Source: Serratia liquefaciens ATCC 27592
GTDB taxonomy: Bacteria > Pseudomonadota > Gammaproteobacteria > Enterobacterales > Enterobacteriaceae
Length of the DNA stretch: 64,000 bases
Direction of reading: 5' to 3'
Assembly (NCBI RefSeq): GCF_000422085.1
Contig: NC_021741.1
Coordinates: 5,146,001-5,210,000 of the forward strand
Made by a program: the position numbers and the translations under genes. Below are positions 20,756 to 36,559 of the stretch, piece after piece. Within the stretch, counting starts at the first letter, position 1; each line of letters opens with the position of its first letter. The notes under the pieces were generated by a model. That model did not search any database. It saw only the letters and a program-made list of their open reading frames with translations, and was not told the origin of the DNA.

Positions 20756-20875
20756 ATGCCTGGCAGTGTCCTACTCTCGCATGGGGAGACCCCACACTAC
20801 CATCGGCGCTACGGCGTTTCACTTCTGAGTTCGGCATGGGGTCAGGTGGGACCACCGCGCTATTGCCGCCAGGCA
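20756..20875 (-). rRNA. rrf: 5S ribosomal RNA
   Basis: 120 nt, beginning TGCCTGGCGGC and ending CTGCCAGGCAT, with the internal blocks GGTGGTCCCACCTGA and CCATGCCGAACTC typical of enterobacterial 5S RNA. Last gene of the operon. Confidence 0.97.
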
Positions 20876-20975
20876 AATTCTGTTTCATTCCAACCGCTAC
20901 TCCCGTAGCCATTGAAACCAATCTCGGAACTCGCTGAAAATCTCTACAATCTCTCTAAAACACCTTTGGTGTTGT

Positions 20976-23883
<2,908 letters not shown>

Positions 23884-24030
23884 TCACAACCCGAAGGTGT
23901 TTCTGTAAACAGAGAACACTCTCGTGCTGCTACATTTGAGAGACTCTATGACAGGTTAATCCTTACCCCAATACTTCTACGGAGGGATAAGTTTCAGCTG
24001 TCATGTTTCAATTTTCAGCTTGTTCCAGAT

Positions 24031-24042
24031 TGTTAAAGAGCA
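24031..24042 (-). promoter_or_regulatory. boxA antitermination site in 16S-23S spacer
   Basis: TGCTCTTTAACA on the minus strand, the rrn boxA recognised by the Nus factors, placed between tRNA-Glu and 23S as in other enterobacterial operons. Confidence 0.85.
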
Positions 24043-24128
24043 ATATCTTAAACACGACTCGCAAGAGTCATCTTTAAGATGTTTTCGGTTCCAAGAACCG
24101 GTGATAATGTCTTTCACTCATTATCGGA

Positions 24129-24204
24129 TGGCGTCCCCAAGGGGATTCGAACCCCTGTTACAGCCGTGAAAGGGCAGTGTCCTAGGCCTCTAGACGATGG
24201 GGAC
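24129..24204 (-). tRNA. gltU: tRNA-Glu (anticodon TTC)
   Basis: 76 nt including an encoded CCA. The acceptor stem GTCCCC/GGGGAC, anticodon arm CCCTTTCACGG and T arm GGGGTTCGAATCCCC match E. coli tRNA-Glu. A single tRNA-Glu in the 16S-23S spacer is what E. coli rrnC has at this locus. Confidence 0.98.
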
Positions 24205-24349
24205 ACGAAAATCCGATTAAACTGACTGTCTTAATCGGTTCGTATCAGCATGAGTCAGTGACTCATTACATCAACAGGTAGCGCTTTTGCTCATTACGTT
24301 TCTATCAGACAATCTGTGTGAGCACTTCACGCGAATCAATATCATTAGG

Positions 24350-25890
<1,541 letters not shown>

Positions 25891-26057
25891 AAAGCTTGAT
25901 TTGCTTCAACTCGTGAAGCGATGCTCGAAAATTAACTTTCGTAATAATTCAACTAAATGAATTACTGCTTGGTCACTCTTCAAGACTTGATATTTTTTTG
26001 AACCCGAAGGTTCTGGATATCGTCTTGTGGAGTGCCCACACAGATTGTCTGATAAAT

Positions 26058-26069
26058 TGTTAAAGAGCA
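26058..26069 (-). promoter_or_regulatory. boxA antitermination site in rrn leader
   Basis: TGCTCTTTAACA in the leader upstream of 16S, followed by the conserved AATTTATCAGACAATCTG. Confidence 0.87.
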
Positions 26070-26099
26070 GTGAGTTAGGTTGCTAACTCGAGGTGGCGT

Positions 26100-26127
26100 A
26101 TATTACGCTTTTCACCTGAAGAGTCAA
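26100..26127 (-). promoter_or_regulatory. rrn P2 promoter
   Basis: On the minus strand a -35 TTGACT and -10 TAATAT are separated by 16 bp, about 105 bp downstream of P1. Confidence 0.85.
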
Positions 26128-26230
26128 GCTTTTTTCTTATTAAGAAACGGTGTTTTCACCGGCTTGAATCTTTCTGGCTGGGCGACTGGTTCTCGTTAGA
26201 GGAGTCGTTGTTCCCGGTCAGTGGAGGCGC

Positions 26231-26258
26231 ATTATAGGGAGTTCTCAGAAGGCCGCAA
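26231..26258 (-). promoter_or_regulatory. rrn P1 promoter
   Basis: A -35 TTGCGG and -10 TATAAT with 16-bp spacing, a GC-rich discriminator GCGCCTCCAC, and an A/T-rich UP-like block upstream (about 26260-26284). CTCCCTATAATGCGCC is shared with E. coli rrn P1 promoters. With P2 and boxA it accounts for most of the 25891-26410 gap; the yieP promoter must lie near 26340-26400. Confidence 0.92.
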
Positions 26259-26410
26259 CCCCTAAATGCAAAAAACTTTTCAAGCGCGGTATTTTTCGAC
26301 AAAACGCTGAACAAGCCAGCGTTTTCGTCACTTTTTCCGGAAATCAGCGACAAAAGCTGGTGATCCGTAGAGTAAAATAAGAGTAACAATGTCAGTAAGG
26401 ACTCGCAGCC

Positions 26411-27100
26411 ATGCAATTTAATGCTCAACAACAGGCCGCCCAACGCAATCTTTCTTATCTACTTGCAGAAAAACTCGGCCAACAAATTCTGGCAGGCGAT
26501 TATCAGGCCGGCAGTATCCTGCCCGGGGAGATGGAACTCGGGGAACAATTTGGCGTGAGCCGCACCGCGGTACGTGAAGCGGTGAAGATGCTGGCCGCCA
26601 AAGGCATGCTGCTCCCCCGTCCGCGCATCGGCACCCGGGTCATGCCGCAAAGCCAGTGGAACTTTCTCGATCAGGATTTACTGACCTGGTGGATGACCAA
26701 AGAGAACTTCGATCAGGTGATGCAGCATTTCCTTATCCTGCGAACCTCGCTGGAACCTCAGGCCTGCTCATTGGCGGCTGCCAACGCCAGCACGCAGCAA
26801 ACTGCGCGGTTGGCTGAACTGATGGCGGAAATGCGGGCACTGCATGTTCAGTTTGACCGCGAGCACTGGATCCAGGTTGATACCCAGTTCCACCAGCTTA
26901 TCTATGAGGCCAGCGGTAATCCGTTTCTCACATCATTCGCCAACCTGTTCAGTTCGGTGTATCAAAGTTACTTCCGCGCCATCACCGGTAACGAAGTGAT
27001 TAAGCTCCAGAACCATCAGGCCATTGTCGATGCGATACTCGCCGGCGACGGCGCAGGGGCATTAGCCGCCTGCCAGATCTTGCTCAGAGAGAAAGACTAA
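26411..27100 (+). CDS. yieP: GntR/FadR-family regulator (YieP-like)
   Basis: A 229-residue transcription regulator. The N-terminal winged helix shows GEMELGEQFGVSRTAVREAVKML, followed by an all-helical FCD ligand-binding domain (about 90-225) with FHQLIYEASGNPFL. It matches E. coli YieP, which also lies between rrnC and hsrA; the effector is not known. Here it is 66 bp upstream of and co-directional with the hsrA-like transporter, so it may control it. Confidence 0.88.
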   Translation: MQFNAQQQAAQRNLSYLLAEKLGQQILAGDYQAGSILPGEMELGEQFGVSRTAVREAVKMLAAKGMLLPRPRIGTRVMPQSQWNFLDQDLLTWWMTKENFDQVMQHFLILRTSLEPQACSLAAANASTQQTARLAELMAEMRALHVQFDREHWIQVDTQFHQLIYEASGNPFLTSFANLFSSVYQSYFRAITGNEVIKLQNHQAIVDAILAGDGAGALAACQILLREKD

Positions 27101-27166
27101 CTCATGCCCTACTTATATATAGAAGAACAATGAAGGGACGAATACGACAGTTAACCGGGAATCATA

Positions 27167-28582
27167 ATGACTAAATCCGCGCGCAGTATGGCAGGGCTCC
27201 CCTGGATCGCCGCAATGGCATTCTTTATGCAGGCGCTGGACGCCACCATCCTCAACACGGCGTTGCCTGCGATAGCGCAAAGCCTGGAGCGCTCGCCACT
27301 GGCGATGCAGTCTGCCGTAATCAGCTATACGTTGACGGTTGCCATGCTGATCCCGGTCAGTGGCTGGCTGGCAGACCGTTTCGGTACCCGGCGGGTATTT
27401 ATCTTTGCGGTTTCGCTATTTACTCTCGGTTCGCTGCTGTGTGCGCTTTCCCCAACGCTAAGCGTGTTGGTGACTTCACGCGTCATTCAGGGCGTTGGTG
27501 GTGCGATGATGATGCCGGTAGCGCGTTTGGCCCTGTTGCGCGCCTACCCGCGCAGCGAGCTGTTGCCGGTTCTGAACTTCGTGACCATGCCCGGGCTGGT
27601 TGGCCCGATCATGGGCCCGATGCTGGGGGGATGGCTGGTCACCTATGCCACCTGGCACTGGATTTTCCTTATCAACATCCCGATTGGCCTGCTCGGCATC
27701 TTCTATGCACGCAAATATATGCCGGACTTCACCACGCCCAAGCGTCGGTTCGATTTCCTCGGCTTTATGCTGTTTGGCCTGAGTCTGGTGCTGGTTTCTA
27801 CCGGGCTTGAGCTGTTTGGCGAACAGGTGCTGGCCAGCTATATCTCACTGGGTATTCTGCTCAGCGGCGTGGTGATGCTGTTCGGCTATATCGCTCATGC
27901 CCGCAGGCACCCTCAGCCACTGATTGGTTTGGATTTATTCCAGACTCGCACCTTCTCCGTGGGGATCGCCGGCAATGTCGCTTCACGCCTGGGTACCGGC
28001 TGCGTGCCGTTCCTGATGCCGCTGATGCTGCAGGTCGGTTTCGGTTACTCGGCGATTATTGCGGGCTGCATGATGGCACCGACGGCCATCGGCTCACTGA
28101 TGGCGAAATCCACCGTGACTCAAGTGCTGCGCTGGTTCGGCTATCGCAAAACGCTGGTTGGCATCACGTTGATTATCGGCGTGCTGATCGCCCAGTTTGC
28201 ATTACAAAGCCCGGGAATGCCGCTGTGGTTGATGATCCTGCCGCTGTTCGTGCTGGGGATGGCGATGTCTACGCAGTTCACCGCCATGAATACCATCAGC
28301 CTGGCGGATTTAAACGATGCCAATGCCAGCTCCGGCAATAGCGTGCTGGCGGTTACTCAGCAGCTTTCCATCAGCTTTGGCGTGGCGATCAGCGCAGCGG
28401 TGCTGCGTTTCTATGAATCTATGTCGCTCGGCACCATGGTCGATCACTTCCACTACACCTTTATTACCATGGGGATTGTCACCCTGGCCTCAGCGTTTGT
28501 CTTTATGCTGTTAAAAAGGAAGGACGGCCGTAACCTGATCAGTGGCCGTGACAGCAAGAAAGAAGCCGAAGCTACTCGCTAG
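27167..28582 (+). CDS. hsrA: MFS transporter, DHA2 family (HsrA-like)
   Basis: A 471-residue major facilitator with about 14 predicted membrane helices. [10 protein letters not shown] is the loop 2-3 motif and FLINIPIG and [16 protein letters not shown] follow E. coli HsrA (YieO). The family exports drugs or metabolites by proton antiport; the substrate of HsrA is not defined. The stop codon shares a CTAG palindrome with the convergent rbsR stop. Confidence 0.9.
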   Translation: MTKSARSMAGLPWIAAMAFFMQALDATILNTALPAIAQSLERSPLAMQSAVISYTLTVAMLIPVSGWLADRFGTRRVFIFAVSLFTLGSLLCALSPTLSVLVTSRVIQGVGGAMMMPVARLALLRAYPRSELLPVLNFVTMPGLVGPIMGPMLGGWLVTYATWHWIFLINIPIGLLGIFYARKYMPDFTTPKRRFDFLGFMLFGLSLVLVSTGLELFGEQVLASYISLGILLSGVVMLFGYIAHARRHPQPLIGLDLFQTRTFSVGIAGNVASRLGTGCVPFLMPLMLQVGFGYSAIIAGCMMAPTAIGSLMAKSTVTQVLRWFGYRKTLVGITLIIGVLIAQFALQSPGMPLWLMILPLFVLGMAMSTQFTAMNTISLADLNDANASSGNSVLAVTQQLSISFGVAISAAVLRFYESMSLGTMVDHFHYTFITMGIVTLASAFVFMLLKRKDGRNLISGRDSKKEAEATR

Positions 28583-29580
28583 CGGCGGCCAACAGAAGCG
28601 CGTTCCACCAGCTCAGGGGTCAGTACCAGAACCTGAGCTTCACGTTCCGGATTCTGCAGGCGGTTGATCAACGCATCGATCGCCAATTCGCCCAGCGAAT
28701 CTTTAGGTTGATGAATGGTGCTTAGCGGCGGCGCAAGGTATTTGGCCAGTTCGATATCGTCGTAACCCATCACCGCCATGTCCTGCGGTACCGATAACCC
28801 AGCCTGATACAACGCCTGGTAAGCCCCCACCGCGACCGCGTCGTTACCGGCGAACACCGCGTGGGGTGGCTCAGCCAAGGCCAACAGCTGTTTCATGGCG
28901 ATGACACCGCCTTCAAATTCAAAATCGCAGTGCACTTCATACCCCGGCAGGATCGCCAGCCCAGCACGCTGCATGGCACTGCGGTAACCTTCCAGTCGGT
29001 GGCGTGCCGTGGTTTTATCCTGCGGGCCGGCGATGCAGGCGATTTTGCGATACCCGCGAGCGATCAGATGATCGGTCGCCATCTCGCCGCCCAACAAAGA
29101 GTTGTCCTGGATGATGTCGTTAGCCCCTTCGAACGGCGCCCAGTCCATCATCACTATTGGTAGAGACGGGTAGCGACTCAACGCATCCTGCGATGGCCGA
29201 TGGTTTTCGGTACACATCAACAGCAAACCGTCGACGCGCTTTTGCAGCAGCGTCTCCATATTGCGGTTCATGCGCGCAGCATCTTCTTCGGTATTGCACA
29301 GGATCAAACTGTAGCCACGTTCATAACAACTGCGCTCGACGCCACGCACCACCTCAGCATAAAAAGGGTTGTTGCTGGAAGTGACCAGCATGCCGATGGT
29401 TCGCGTCTGATTCAATTTGAGACTGCGCGCCAGGGCGGAAGGCGCATAGTTCAGTTGTTCTATGGCCGCCATGATTTTGGCTCGCACGCTGTCGCTGACA
29501 AAGCGATTGTTATTAATGACGTGCGAAACCGTCGAGGTTGAAACACCCGCCAGGCGGGCGACATCTTTCATGGTGGCCAA
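28579..29580 (-). CDS. rbsR: Ribose operon repressor
   Basis: A 333-residue LacI-family repressor. The N-terminal helix-turn-helix is [20 protein letters not shown], with the hinge helix ALARSLK, and then a ribose-binding-like core. It should bind the two palindromes upstream of rbsD. Last gene of the rbs operon, 5 bp after rbsK; its stop overlaps the hsrA stop. Confidence 0.96.
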   Translation of the reverse strand: MATMKDVARLAGVSTSTVSHVINNNRFVSDSVRAKIMAAIEQLNYAPSALARSLKLNQTRTIGMLVTSSNNPFYAEVVRGVERSCYERGYSLILCNTEEDAARMNRNMETLLQKRVDGLLLMCTENHRPSQDALSRYPSLPIVMMDWAPFEGANDIIQDNSLLGGEMATDHLIARGYRKIACIAGPQDKTTARHRLEGYRSAMQRAGLAILPGYEVHCDFEFEGGVIAMKQLLALAEPPHAVFAGNDAVAVGAYQALYQAGLSVPQDMAVMGYDDIELAKYLAPPLSTIHQPKDSLGELAIDALINRLQNPEREAQVLVLTPELVERASVGRR

Positions 29581-29585
29581 GGGGG

Positions 29586-30512
29586 TTACTCCTGCTGCTG
29601 CAAGAAGGCGTCAATCTCTTCGCGCCAGGGCACGGAAGGTTGGGCGCCGGGACGGGTCACCGCAATTGCCGCTGCTGCATGAGCAAAGCGCACCGCATCC
29701 GCCATGTTTTTGCCTTCCAGCAACGCCGTGACCAGCGCTCCGTTGAAGGTATCGCCAGCGGCGATAGTATCGACCGCTTTAACCTTGAAACCGGGTACCA
29801 ATTTGCCGTTGCCGTTCTCACTCAGCCACACGCCACGGCTACCAAGGGTGATGATCACCGTTGCGATACCTTTATCGTGCAACGCCTGAGCGGCACGCGC
29901 GGCATCATTATCGTCATTGACCGCAATACCGGTCAGGCGCTGAGCTTCGGTTTCGTTTGGCGTAATCATATCGATAGTCGCCAGTAGATCGTCCGGCAGC
30001 TCACGAGCAGGTGCCGGGTTAAGGATAACCTGCGTCTGATGCTGTTTCGCCAGGCTGGCGGCTGCGATAACGGTTTCCAACGGAGACTCGAGCTGCATCA
30101 GCAACGCGTCGGCGTCGATAACCTTTTGCTGATAACGTGCAAGATAATCGGGGGTCACTGCGGCATTGGCACCCGCATCGATGCCGATCACGTTCTCGCC
30201 TTCCGCATTAACGAAAATCAGCGCGACGCCCGTGGTGCTGTCGGTAATGGCTTCTATCGGTTGGGTATCAATGCGATCGCTCGCCAGTTGCTGACGCACG
30301 CGTTCACCGATGTCATCGGCACCCACGCAGGCGATAAAAGCGATATCAGCACCGCTGCGCCCAGCCGCCACCGCCTGGTTTGCGCCTTTGCCGCCAAACG
30401 CCACTTTATACTGTTTCCCGATCACCGTTTCGCCCGGGCGAGGAAACTGCTCAATATTAAGGATATGGTCGGCATTGATACTGCCCAGAACCACCAGCTT
30501 ACCTGTTGCCAT
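29586..30512 (-). CDS. rbsK: Ribokinase
   Basis: A 308-residue PfkB-family kinase making ribose-5-phosphate. The sugar-binding [15 protein letters not shown] and the anion-hole/catalytic [13 protein letters not shown] are intact. The ATG at 30512 ([16 protein letters not shown]) gives the usual length; the frame allows a start ten codons upstream without support. It follows rbsB by 61 bp. Confidence 0.96.
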   Translation of the reverse strand: MATGKLVVLGSINADHILNIEQFPRPGETVIGKQYKVAFGGKGANQAVAAGRSGADIAFIACVGADDIGERVRQQLASDRIDTQPIEAITDSTTGVALIFVNAEGENVIGIDAGANAAVTPDYLARYQQKVIDADALLMQLESPLETVIAAASLAKQHQTQVILNPAPARELPDDLLATIDMITPNETEAQRLTGIAVNDDNDAARAAQALHDKGIATVIITLGSRGVWLSENGNGKLVPGFKVKAVDTIAAGDTFNGALVTALLEGKNMADAVRFAHAAAAIAVTRPGAQPSVPWREEIDAFLQQQE

Positions 30513-30573
30513 CGCATTGATTCCTGAATTACGCGCCATCATAAACGCCCCGTTTTGATGGCGCTGGTATGAC

Positions 30574-31464
30574 TTATTGGGTGACCAGTTTCAAATCCAC
30601 CGGAATGGTAGCCGACACTTTCTCGCCTTTCAGCACTTTATCGGCAGTTTCTACGCCGATCACGCCGATCTGATCCGGACGCTGCGCGACGGTAGCCGCC
30701 AGCTTGCCGCCTTCAACCGCTTTCACGCCGTCGGCAGTGCCGTCGAAGCCTACCACGACCACGTCGGTTTTACCGGCGGTTTGCAGCGCACGCAGGGCGC
30801 CCAGCGCCATTTCATCGTTCTGGGCAAACACCGCCTGCACATCAGGGTGAGCGGTCAGCAGGTTCTGCATCACGTTCAGGCCTTTGGTACGGTCGAAATC
30901 TGCCGGTTGGCTGGCCAGCAGTTTGAATTTGTTCTGATCCAGTGATTGTTTAAAGCCTTCGCCACGCTCACGGGCAGCGGAGGTACCGGCGATCCCTTCC
31001 AGTTGGATCACTTTAGCGTCTGCGCCCACTTTTTTGGCAATGAAATCACCGGCCATTTTGCCGCCAACGCGGTTATCCGAAGCGATATGGCTGACCACTT
31101 CGCCCTTGCTCGCCACGCGGTCCAGGGTGATGACCGGGATCTTGGCCTGATTGGCCATCTTGATGGCGTTACCGACCGCATCGGAATCGGTTGGGTTAAT
31201 CAGCAGCAGCTTAGGCGCCTGCACCATCAGATCCTGCACGTTAGCCAGCTCTTTCGCCGGGTTATTCTGCGAATCCAGCACCACCAGGTTGTAACCCAGC
31301 TTGTTGGCTTCCTGCTGCGCCCCCTCTTTCATTGAGACAAAGAACGGGTTGTTCAGCGTGGAAACCACCAGCGCAATGGTGTCTTTCGCCAGCGCGTTAG
31401 CGCTCAGGGTGGCGCTCAGTGCGAAGGCTGAAGCCAAAATTGCCAGTTTTTTCATTTTCATCAT
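30574..31464 (-). CDS. rbsB: Ribose-binding periplasmic protein
   Basis: A 296-residue precursor with a signal peptide ending near ANALA before KDTIALVV. The type I periplasmic fold shows [12 protein letters not shown] and [11 protein letters not shown]. It delivers ribose to RbsAC and, in E. coli, to the chemoreceptor Trg. Start MMKMKK follows an AGGA ribosome-binding site. Confidence 0.97.
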   Translation of the reverse strand: MMKMKKLAILASAFALSATLSANALAKDTIALVVSTLNNPFFVSMKEGAQQEANKLGYNLVVLDSQNNPAKELANVQDLMVQAPKLLLINPTDSDAVGNAIKMANQAKIPVITLDRVASKGEVVSHIASDNRVGGKMAGDFIAKKVGADAKVIQLEGIAGTSAARERGEGFKQSLDQNKFKLLASQPADFDRTKGLNVMQNLLTAHPDVQAVFAQNDEMALGALRALQTAGKTDVVVVGFDGTADGVKAVEGGKLAATVAQRPDQIGVIGVETADKVLKGEKVSATIPVDLKLVTQ

Positions 31465-31485
31465 CGTGATTCCTGTAGGGGGAGG

Positions 31486-32451
31486 TTATTTGTTGCTTTT
31501 GTTCTCTACCAGAACCGCCAGCAGTATCACCACTGCCTTCACGATCATTTGGTAGTAAGAAGAAACACCCAGTAAATTCAATCCGTTGTTCAGGAAGCCA
31601 AGGATCAGCGCCCCGATCAAGGTACCAACGATGCGGCCCTTGCCGCCGGCCAGGCTGGTACCGCCCAGCACCACTGCGGCAATGGCGTCCAACTCATAGC
31701 CGGTGCCGGCGGTCGGCTGCGCGGAAGACAGGCGCGCCACTTCGATCACGCCCGCCAACGCCGCCAACAAACCACAAAGCGAATAAACGATAATCTTCAC
31801 TTTATCGACGCTGATACCGGACAGGCGGGTCGCCGCCTCGTTGCCGCCCAGAGCATAAATATAGCGGCCCAGACGGGTATGGTGCAGCATGTACCACGCA
31901 GCGATAAAGACGATCGCCATGATCCAGATAGGGGTTGGTACGCCCAGCGGCCGGCCGATACCGAACCAGCCGAAAGTATCGGCCACGTCGGTAAAGCCGG
32001 TGTTCACCGGGCTGCCGTTGGTGTACACCATGGTGACGCCGCGCAACAGCAGCATCATCACCAGGGTCGCAATAAATGCCTGCACCTTGCCCTTTGCAAC
32101 GATCACCCCGGTACAGGCGCCGACCGCAGCCCCCAATGCCAGTGCCGCCGCCACGGCCACCACCGCGTTAACTTCAAAGCCCACGATCGATGCCGCTACC
32201 GCACCAGTTAACGCCAGTAGCGATCCCACTGACAAATCGATGCCGGAAGTGAGGATCACCAGCGTCATCCCCACCGCCATAATGGCGTTAACAGAGGTTT
32301 GCTGCAGAATATTGAACAGGTTATTTAGGGTGAAGAAATTTGGGCTCATTGAAGAGACCACGGCGATCAGCACCAGCAGAGCAATCAGTGATTTTTGCTC
32401 TAACAGCCACTCTTTACTGAACCAGCGCTTTGCCACACTCTGGGAACTCAT
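31486..32451 (-). CDS. rbsC: Ribose ABC transporter permease
   Basis: A 321-residue polytopic membrane protein of the sugar-type (BPD transporter 2) permease family, with conserved GIDLSVGSLLALTGA and AAVVLGGTSLAGGKG (the ATPase-contact loop). Works as a dimer with RbsA and RbsB. Six bp separate it from rbsA. Confidence 0.97.
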   Translation of the reverse strand: MSSQSVAKRWFSKEWLLEQKSLIALLVLIAVVSSMSPNFFTLNNLFNILQQTSVNAIMAVGMTLVILTSGIDLSVGSLLALTGAVAASIVGFEVNAVVAVAAALALGAAVGACTGVIVAKGKVQAFIATLVMMLLLRGVTMVYTNGSPVNTGFTDVADTFGWFGIGRPLGVPTPIWIMAIVFIAAWYMLHHTRLGRYIYALGGNEAATRLSGISVDKVKIIVYSLCGLLAALAGVIEVARLSSAQPTAGTGYELDAIAAVVLGGTSLAGGKGRIVGTLIGALILGFLNNGLNLLGVSSYYQMIVKAVVILLAVLVENKSNK

Positions 32452-32457
32452 ATCTGA

Positions 32458-33963
32458 TTACTCCTGCTTTACGCCGTATTGCTTGCCAACGGCCGCAGCC
32501 ATCAACGCTTCCTGGGTGGCCTGTTCAATCGGGAACTCGCCGCTAAGGTGTCCTTCGTGCATCACCAGAATGCGGTCGCTCATGCCCATGACCTCCGGCA
32601 TTTCCGACGACACCAGAATGATGCTCAGACCTTCCTGCTTGAACTGGTTAATTAACTGATAGATTTCTTTTTTGGCACCGACATCAACACCGCGTGTCGG
32701 TTCATCGAGGATCAACACCTTTGGCCGCGTCATCAGGCCGCGGGCGATTGCCACTTTTTGCTGATTGCCGCCGGAGAGCAGGCCAATGGGCTGTTCCATC
32801 GACGGCGTCTTGATATTGAACAAGCGGATGAAATCCCCCACCGCCTGCTGTTCTTCGGCCTGTTTCAGGCTGCCGCCGGCACGGCTGAAATAGCGCAGCG
32901 CGGTCAACGACATGTTTTCCTTCACCGACATCCCCAACACCAGACCATCGCGCTTGCGGTCTTCGGAGATATACACAATGCCGTTCGCCAAACCGTCCTG
33001 TGGAGAATGAGTGACAACCTGGCGGCCATCGAGGCTGACCGTGCCGGCCTTGCGCGGTGCTGCCCCGTAGAGAATTTTCATCAGCTCGGTTCGCCCGGCC
33101 CCCATCAACCCGGCGACGCCAAGAATTTCGCCACGGTATAACGTAAAGCTGACGTCATGCACACCCGGACCGGAAACCTGACTGACCTCCAGCCGTTTTT
33201 CACCGCGCGACTGGTTGAGGCGCGGGTATTGTTCTTCCAGCTTGCGGCCGACCATCATTTCTATCAGCGAATCTTCCTGCAGCTCACTGACCGGACGCTC
33301 GGCGATAAACTGCCCGTCACGAAACACCGTGACGTCATCGCAAATTTCAAAAATCTCTTTCAGCCGGTGGGAGATGTAAACAATCCCTCGCCCTTCGGCC
33401 TTCAGTTCATTGATCACTTTAAATAAAGAGGCCGTCTCGGTATCGGTCAACGCATCCGTCGGCTCATCCATAATGATGACTTTCGATTCGAAGCTCAGCA
33501 CCTTGGCGATTTCCACCATTTGCTGATCGCCGATCGACAGTTCCCCCACCAGCCGGTGGCTGCTGTAACTCAGGTTCAGTCGTGCGAGCAGTTTGTCTGC
33601 TTCGGCATACATCCGCTTCCAGTCGATGCGGCCGATACGGTTAACGAACTCACGCCCGAGGAAGATGTTCTCCGCAATGGTTAATTGCGGGATCAGGTTC
33701 AGTTCCTGATGGATGATGCCGATGCCCGCTTCCTGCGAATCCTTTGGGCCGTTGAACGCCACCTCTTTTCCGAGAAAGTACTGACTGCCGGCGTCTTTGT
33801 TATAAATGCCGGTCAGCACCTTCATCATGGTGGATTTCCCGGCGCCGTTTTCACCCACCAGCGCCATCACCTTGCCCGGGTACACGCTGAGCGCAGCGCC
33901 GGAAAGCGCCTTCACGCCGGGAAAGGCTTTATCGATCCCTTTCAGTTGCAGTAAAGGTTGCAT
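32458..33963 (-). CDS. rbsA: Ribose ABC transporter ATP-binding protein
   Basis: A 501-residue double ATPase. The first domain has Walker [10 protein letters not shown], signature LSIGDQQ and Walker [12 protein letters not shown]. The second has the degenerate Walker [10 protein letters not shown], as in other RbsA proteins, with LSGGNQQKV and [11 protein letters not shown]. Starts 7 bp after rbsD. Confidence 0.97.
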   Translation of the reverse strand: MQPLLQLKGIDKAFPGVKALSGAALSVYPGKVMALVGENGAGKSTMMKVLTGIYNKDAGSQYFLGKEVAFNGPKDSQEAGIGIIHQELNLIPQLTIAENIFLGREFVNRIGRIDWKRMYAEADKLLARLNLSYSSHRLVGELSIGDQQMVEIAKVLSFESKVIIMDEPTDALTDTETASLFKVINELKAEGRGIVYISHRLKEIFEICDDVTVFRDGQFIAERPVSELQEDSLIEMMVGRKLEEQYPRLNQSRGEKRLEVSQVSGPGVHDVSFTLYRGEILGVAGLMGAGRTELMKILYGAAPRKAGTVSLDGRQVVTHSPQDGLANGIVYISEDRKRDGLVLGMSVKENMSLTALRYFSRAGGSLKQAEEQQAVGDFIRLFNIKTPSMEQPIGLLSGGNQQKVAIARGLMTRPKVLILDEPTRGVDVGAKKEIYQLINQFKQEGLSIILVSSEMPEVMGMSDRILVMHEGHLSGEFPIEQATQEALMAAAVGKQYGVKQE

Positions 33964-33970
33964 AGGTGCC

Positions 33971-34390
33971 TCAGAAAGTTACGCCGGCGCAAAGGATCAC
34001 GTTCGCGTAGGGCGAACATTCCCCGCTGCGGATCACCGCACGGCAGTGTTCCGTTTGTGCTTTAAAAGCCTGGTGGCTGATATAGCTCAGGCTGATGCTC
34101 TTCCCCTGGCGTTGGCCAAGTTCGGTCAGCTGAGCCAATAACGCGCTATGAAGCTGTGGATTTTGCTTAACGATCTCTTCCGCCAGAATGGCGCTTTCGA
34201 CCTGCATCTCCTGCGTCACGACCTCGAGTACCTGTAGAAAAGTCGGCACCCCCTGAGTCAGCGCCAAATCGATGCGCTGTGTGGCCGCCGGAATAGGCAG
34301 CCCGGCATCGCCGATAGCTATCTGATCGGTATGACCGAGACGGGAAACCACGGCAGAGACATCAGCATTCAACAACACGCCTTTTTTCAT
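33971..34390 (-). CDS. rbsD: D-ribose pyranase
   Basis: A 139-residue enzyme that interconverts beta-pyranose and beta-furanose ribose. The conserved N terminus [23 protein letters not shown]... with the catalytic His of GHTD (residue 20) and the GDAGLPIP motif are present. First gene of the operon. Confidence 0.97.
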   Translation of the reverse strand: MKKGVLLNADVSAVVSRLGHTDQIAIGDAGLPIPAATQRIDLALTQGVPTFLQVLEVVTQEMQVESAILAEEIVKQNPQLHSALLAQLTELGQRQGKSISLSYISHQAFKAQTEHCRAVIRSGECSPYANVILCAGVTF

Positions 34391-34410
34391 CTTGTTCTTC
34401 TCATTCCGCC

Positions 34411-34504
34411 AGCGAAACGTTTCGCTTGTGTCTGGAGTTTAAAAAAACGTCAGTAGAAGGCAACCGGGATAATGCAGAAGTGTGATCGTCATCGAAACGT
34501 TTCG
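34411..34504 (-). promoter_or_regulatory. Two RbsR operators of the rbs promoter
   Basis: A perfect 16-bp palindrome AGCGAAACGTTTCGCT (34411-34426) and a second CGAAACGTTTCG palindrome (34493-34504) are 80 bp apart. The first matches the E. coli RbsR operator. TGTGATCGTCA at 34481 is at most half of a CRP site. The tandem arrangement would allow looping. Confidence 0.85.
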
Positions 34505-34522
34505 CTCGTGTTACCGAGAACA

Positions 34523-34648
34523 GATACCCTAAATAATTGACGTTGCATCGCGGCGGCAAGCCTGCGAATTCCCGGGAGCATAATCCACTATGTGACCGGG
34601 ATGAGCTGGTGCAGCCAACAAAGAGGCAGCTTCAAGTATGACGGGGTT
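34523..34648. repeat. ERIC repeat (about 126 bp) between rbs and kup
   Basis: Begins near ATACCCTAAATAATT and ends GACGGGGTTA. It contains ERIC blocks GAATTCCCGGGAGC, TGTGACCGGGATGAGC, GCAGCCAAC and GGCAGCTTCAAGTATGACGG. It is more diverged internally than the copy at glnL and lies 18 bp upstream of the distal RbsR operator. Confidence 0.85.
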
Positions 34649-34651
34649 AAA

Positions 34652-34682
34652 CAGAAAGGGCCCAGCGGTGGCTGAGCCCTTG
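34652..34682 (-). terminator. kup terminator
   Basis: On the minus strand AAGGGC and CAGC pair with GCTG and GCCCTT through small bulges, followed by TTCTGTTT, 8 bp beyond the kup stop. Confidence 0.75.
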
Positions 34683-34690
34683 AGGGGGAG

Positions 34691-36559
34691 TTAAATCTCG
34701 ACCTGGGTTCCCAGCTCGATCACCCTATTAGGCGGGATCTCAAACTGGTCCGGCGCACGTAGCGCATTGCGGCTCAATGCAATAAACAGCTTGCCGCGCA
34801 GGAACAGGTACCACGGCCGTTTGGTCAGGATCAACGACTCGTGCGACATAAAGAACGAGGTTTCCGTCATCCGGCACGGCAGCCCTTCCAGCCCGCAGCG
34901 GTGGAACACTTCTTCAACGTTCGGCGTTTCACGCCAACCATAGCTGGCCACCACCCGCCAGAAGGTCGGTGACAGCTGTTCGATGGTCACTCGCCGCACG
35001 TTGTGAACGTAAGGTGCATCCTCGGTACGCAACGTCAACAGCACCACGCGTTCGTGCAGCACCTTGTTGTGCTTTAGGTTATGCAGCAGCGCAAAAGGGA
35101 TCACGTTGATGGCGCGTGACATAAAGACCGCGGTGCCAGGCACCCGCACCGGTGGCGATTTTTCCAGTGAGGCGATCATCGCCTCCAGGGAATTGCCGTG
35201 CTCGTGCATGCGGCGCAGCAGTCGGAAACGTTCGCTCTTCCAGGTGGTCATGATGATGAACATCACCAGCGCCAACATCAGCGGCAGCCACCCCCCCGAG
35301 AACAGTTTCAGGGCGTTGGCGGAGAACATCGGGATGTCGATAATCAGCAGGACAACCAGAATGCCGACGGCGAAGAAGCGATTCCAGTGCCAGTTTTTAA
35401 TCGCCACCGACGTCACCAGAATACTGGTCAGCACCATGGTGCCGGTCACGGCGATGCCGTAGGCCGCCGCCAGATTACTGGAGTGTTCGAAACCGACAAT
35501 CACCAGCACCACCGCGATATACAGCGTCCAGTTGATCACCGGAATGTAGATTTGGCCGGATTCCATTTCAGACGTATGGATGATGCGCATTGGCGACAGG
35601 TAACCCAGGCGCACCGCCTGACGGGTCAGGGAGAACACGCCGGAGATCACCGCCTGCGAGGCGATAACCGTGGCCAGCGTCGCCAGAATTAATAGCGGGA
35701 TCAGCGCCCAGTCCGGCGCCAACAGGAAGAACGGGTTCTTGATCGCCTCCGGATTTTTCAGCAACAGAGCGCCCTGGCCAAAATAGTTCAGCACCAGTGA
35801 AGGCAGCACCACGGTGAACCAGGCCAGGCGAATAGGGAATTTGCCGAAGTGGCCCATATCGGCGTACAACGCCTCAACGCCGGTAATCGACAGCACCACC
35901 GCACCCAGCGCAAAGAACGAAACCTTCTTATATTCAATAAAGAAGTTCAGCGCCCATTTCGGGTTCAACGCCTGCAACACTTCCGGGTTAGCCATAATGC
36001 TGCGCGCCCCCAGCACCGCCAGGACGATAAACCACAGCAGCATCACCGGTGCAAAGAGCTTACCGACGCTGCCGGTACCGTGTTTCTGGATGGCGAACAG
36101 CAGCGTCAGCACCAGTATCGACAGAGGAACGATATAGCCATCGAGCGACGGAGCGGCGATTTCCAACCCTTCTATCGCGGACATCACCGATATCGCCGGG
36201 GTGATCACCACCTCGCCATAGAAGAAGCTGCCGCCAATCAGGCCCAGGATCACCAACACTGCGGTAGTGCGCGCTGAAGTATTACGCCCGGCTAACGACA
36301 TCAGCGTCAGGATCCCGCCTTCGCCGGCGTTATCTGCCCGCATGACATAAGTGAGGTATTTAAGGGAAACAATGATGATCAGCATCCAGAAAATCAGCGA
36401 CAGGAAGCCGAAAACTACGTCTGGACGAACATCGAAGCCGTAATGGCCGGAGAAACACTCTCTGAGAGTATAGAGAGGACTGGTGCCGATATCACCGTAA
36501 ACCACCCCAATTGCCGCCAGGGTTACCGCCGATAAGGACTGTTTATGCTCTGTGCTCAT
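34691..36559 (-). CDS. kup: Low-affinity potassium transporter Kup
   Basis: A 622-residue K+/H+ symporter of the KUP family with about 12 membrane helices and a C-terminal cytoplasmic domain. [17 protein letters not shown] near residue 18 is the family signature. The length equals E. coli Kup (TrkD). Divergent from ravA across 283 bp that hold both promoters and nothing else recognised. Confidence 0.97.
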   Translation of the reverse strand: MSTEHKQSLSAVTLAAIGVVYGDIGTSPLYTLRECFSGHYGFDVRPDVVFGFLSLIFWMLIIIVSLKYLTYVMRADNAGEGGILTLMSLAGRNTSARTTAVLVILGLIGGSFFYGEVVITPAISVMSAIEGLEIAAPSLDGYIVPLSILVLTLLFAIQKHGTGSVGKLFAPVMLLWFIVLAVLGARSIMANPEVLQALNPKWALNFFIEYKKVSFFALGAVVLSITGVEALYADMGHFGKFPIRLAWFTVVLPSLVLNYFGQGALLLKNPEAIKNPFFLLAPDWALIPLLILATLATVIASQAVISGVFSLTRQAVRLGYLSPMRIIHTSEMESGQIYIPVINWTLYIAVVLVIVGFEHSSNLAAAYGIAVTGTMVLTSILVTSVAIKNWHWNRFFAVGILVVLLIIDIPMFSANALKLFSGGWLPLMLALVMFIIMTTWKSERFRLLRRMHEHGNSLEAMIASLEKSPPVRVPGTAVFMSRAINVIPFALLHNLKHNKVLHERVVLLTLRTEDAPYVHNVRRVTIEQLSPTFWRVVASYGWRETPNVEEVFHRCGLEGLPCRMTETSFFMSHESLILTKRPWYLFLRGKLFIALSRNALRAPDQFEIPPNRVIELGTQVEI

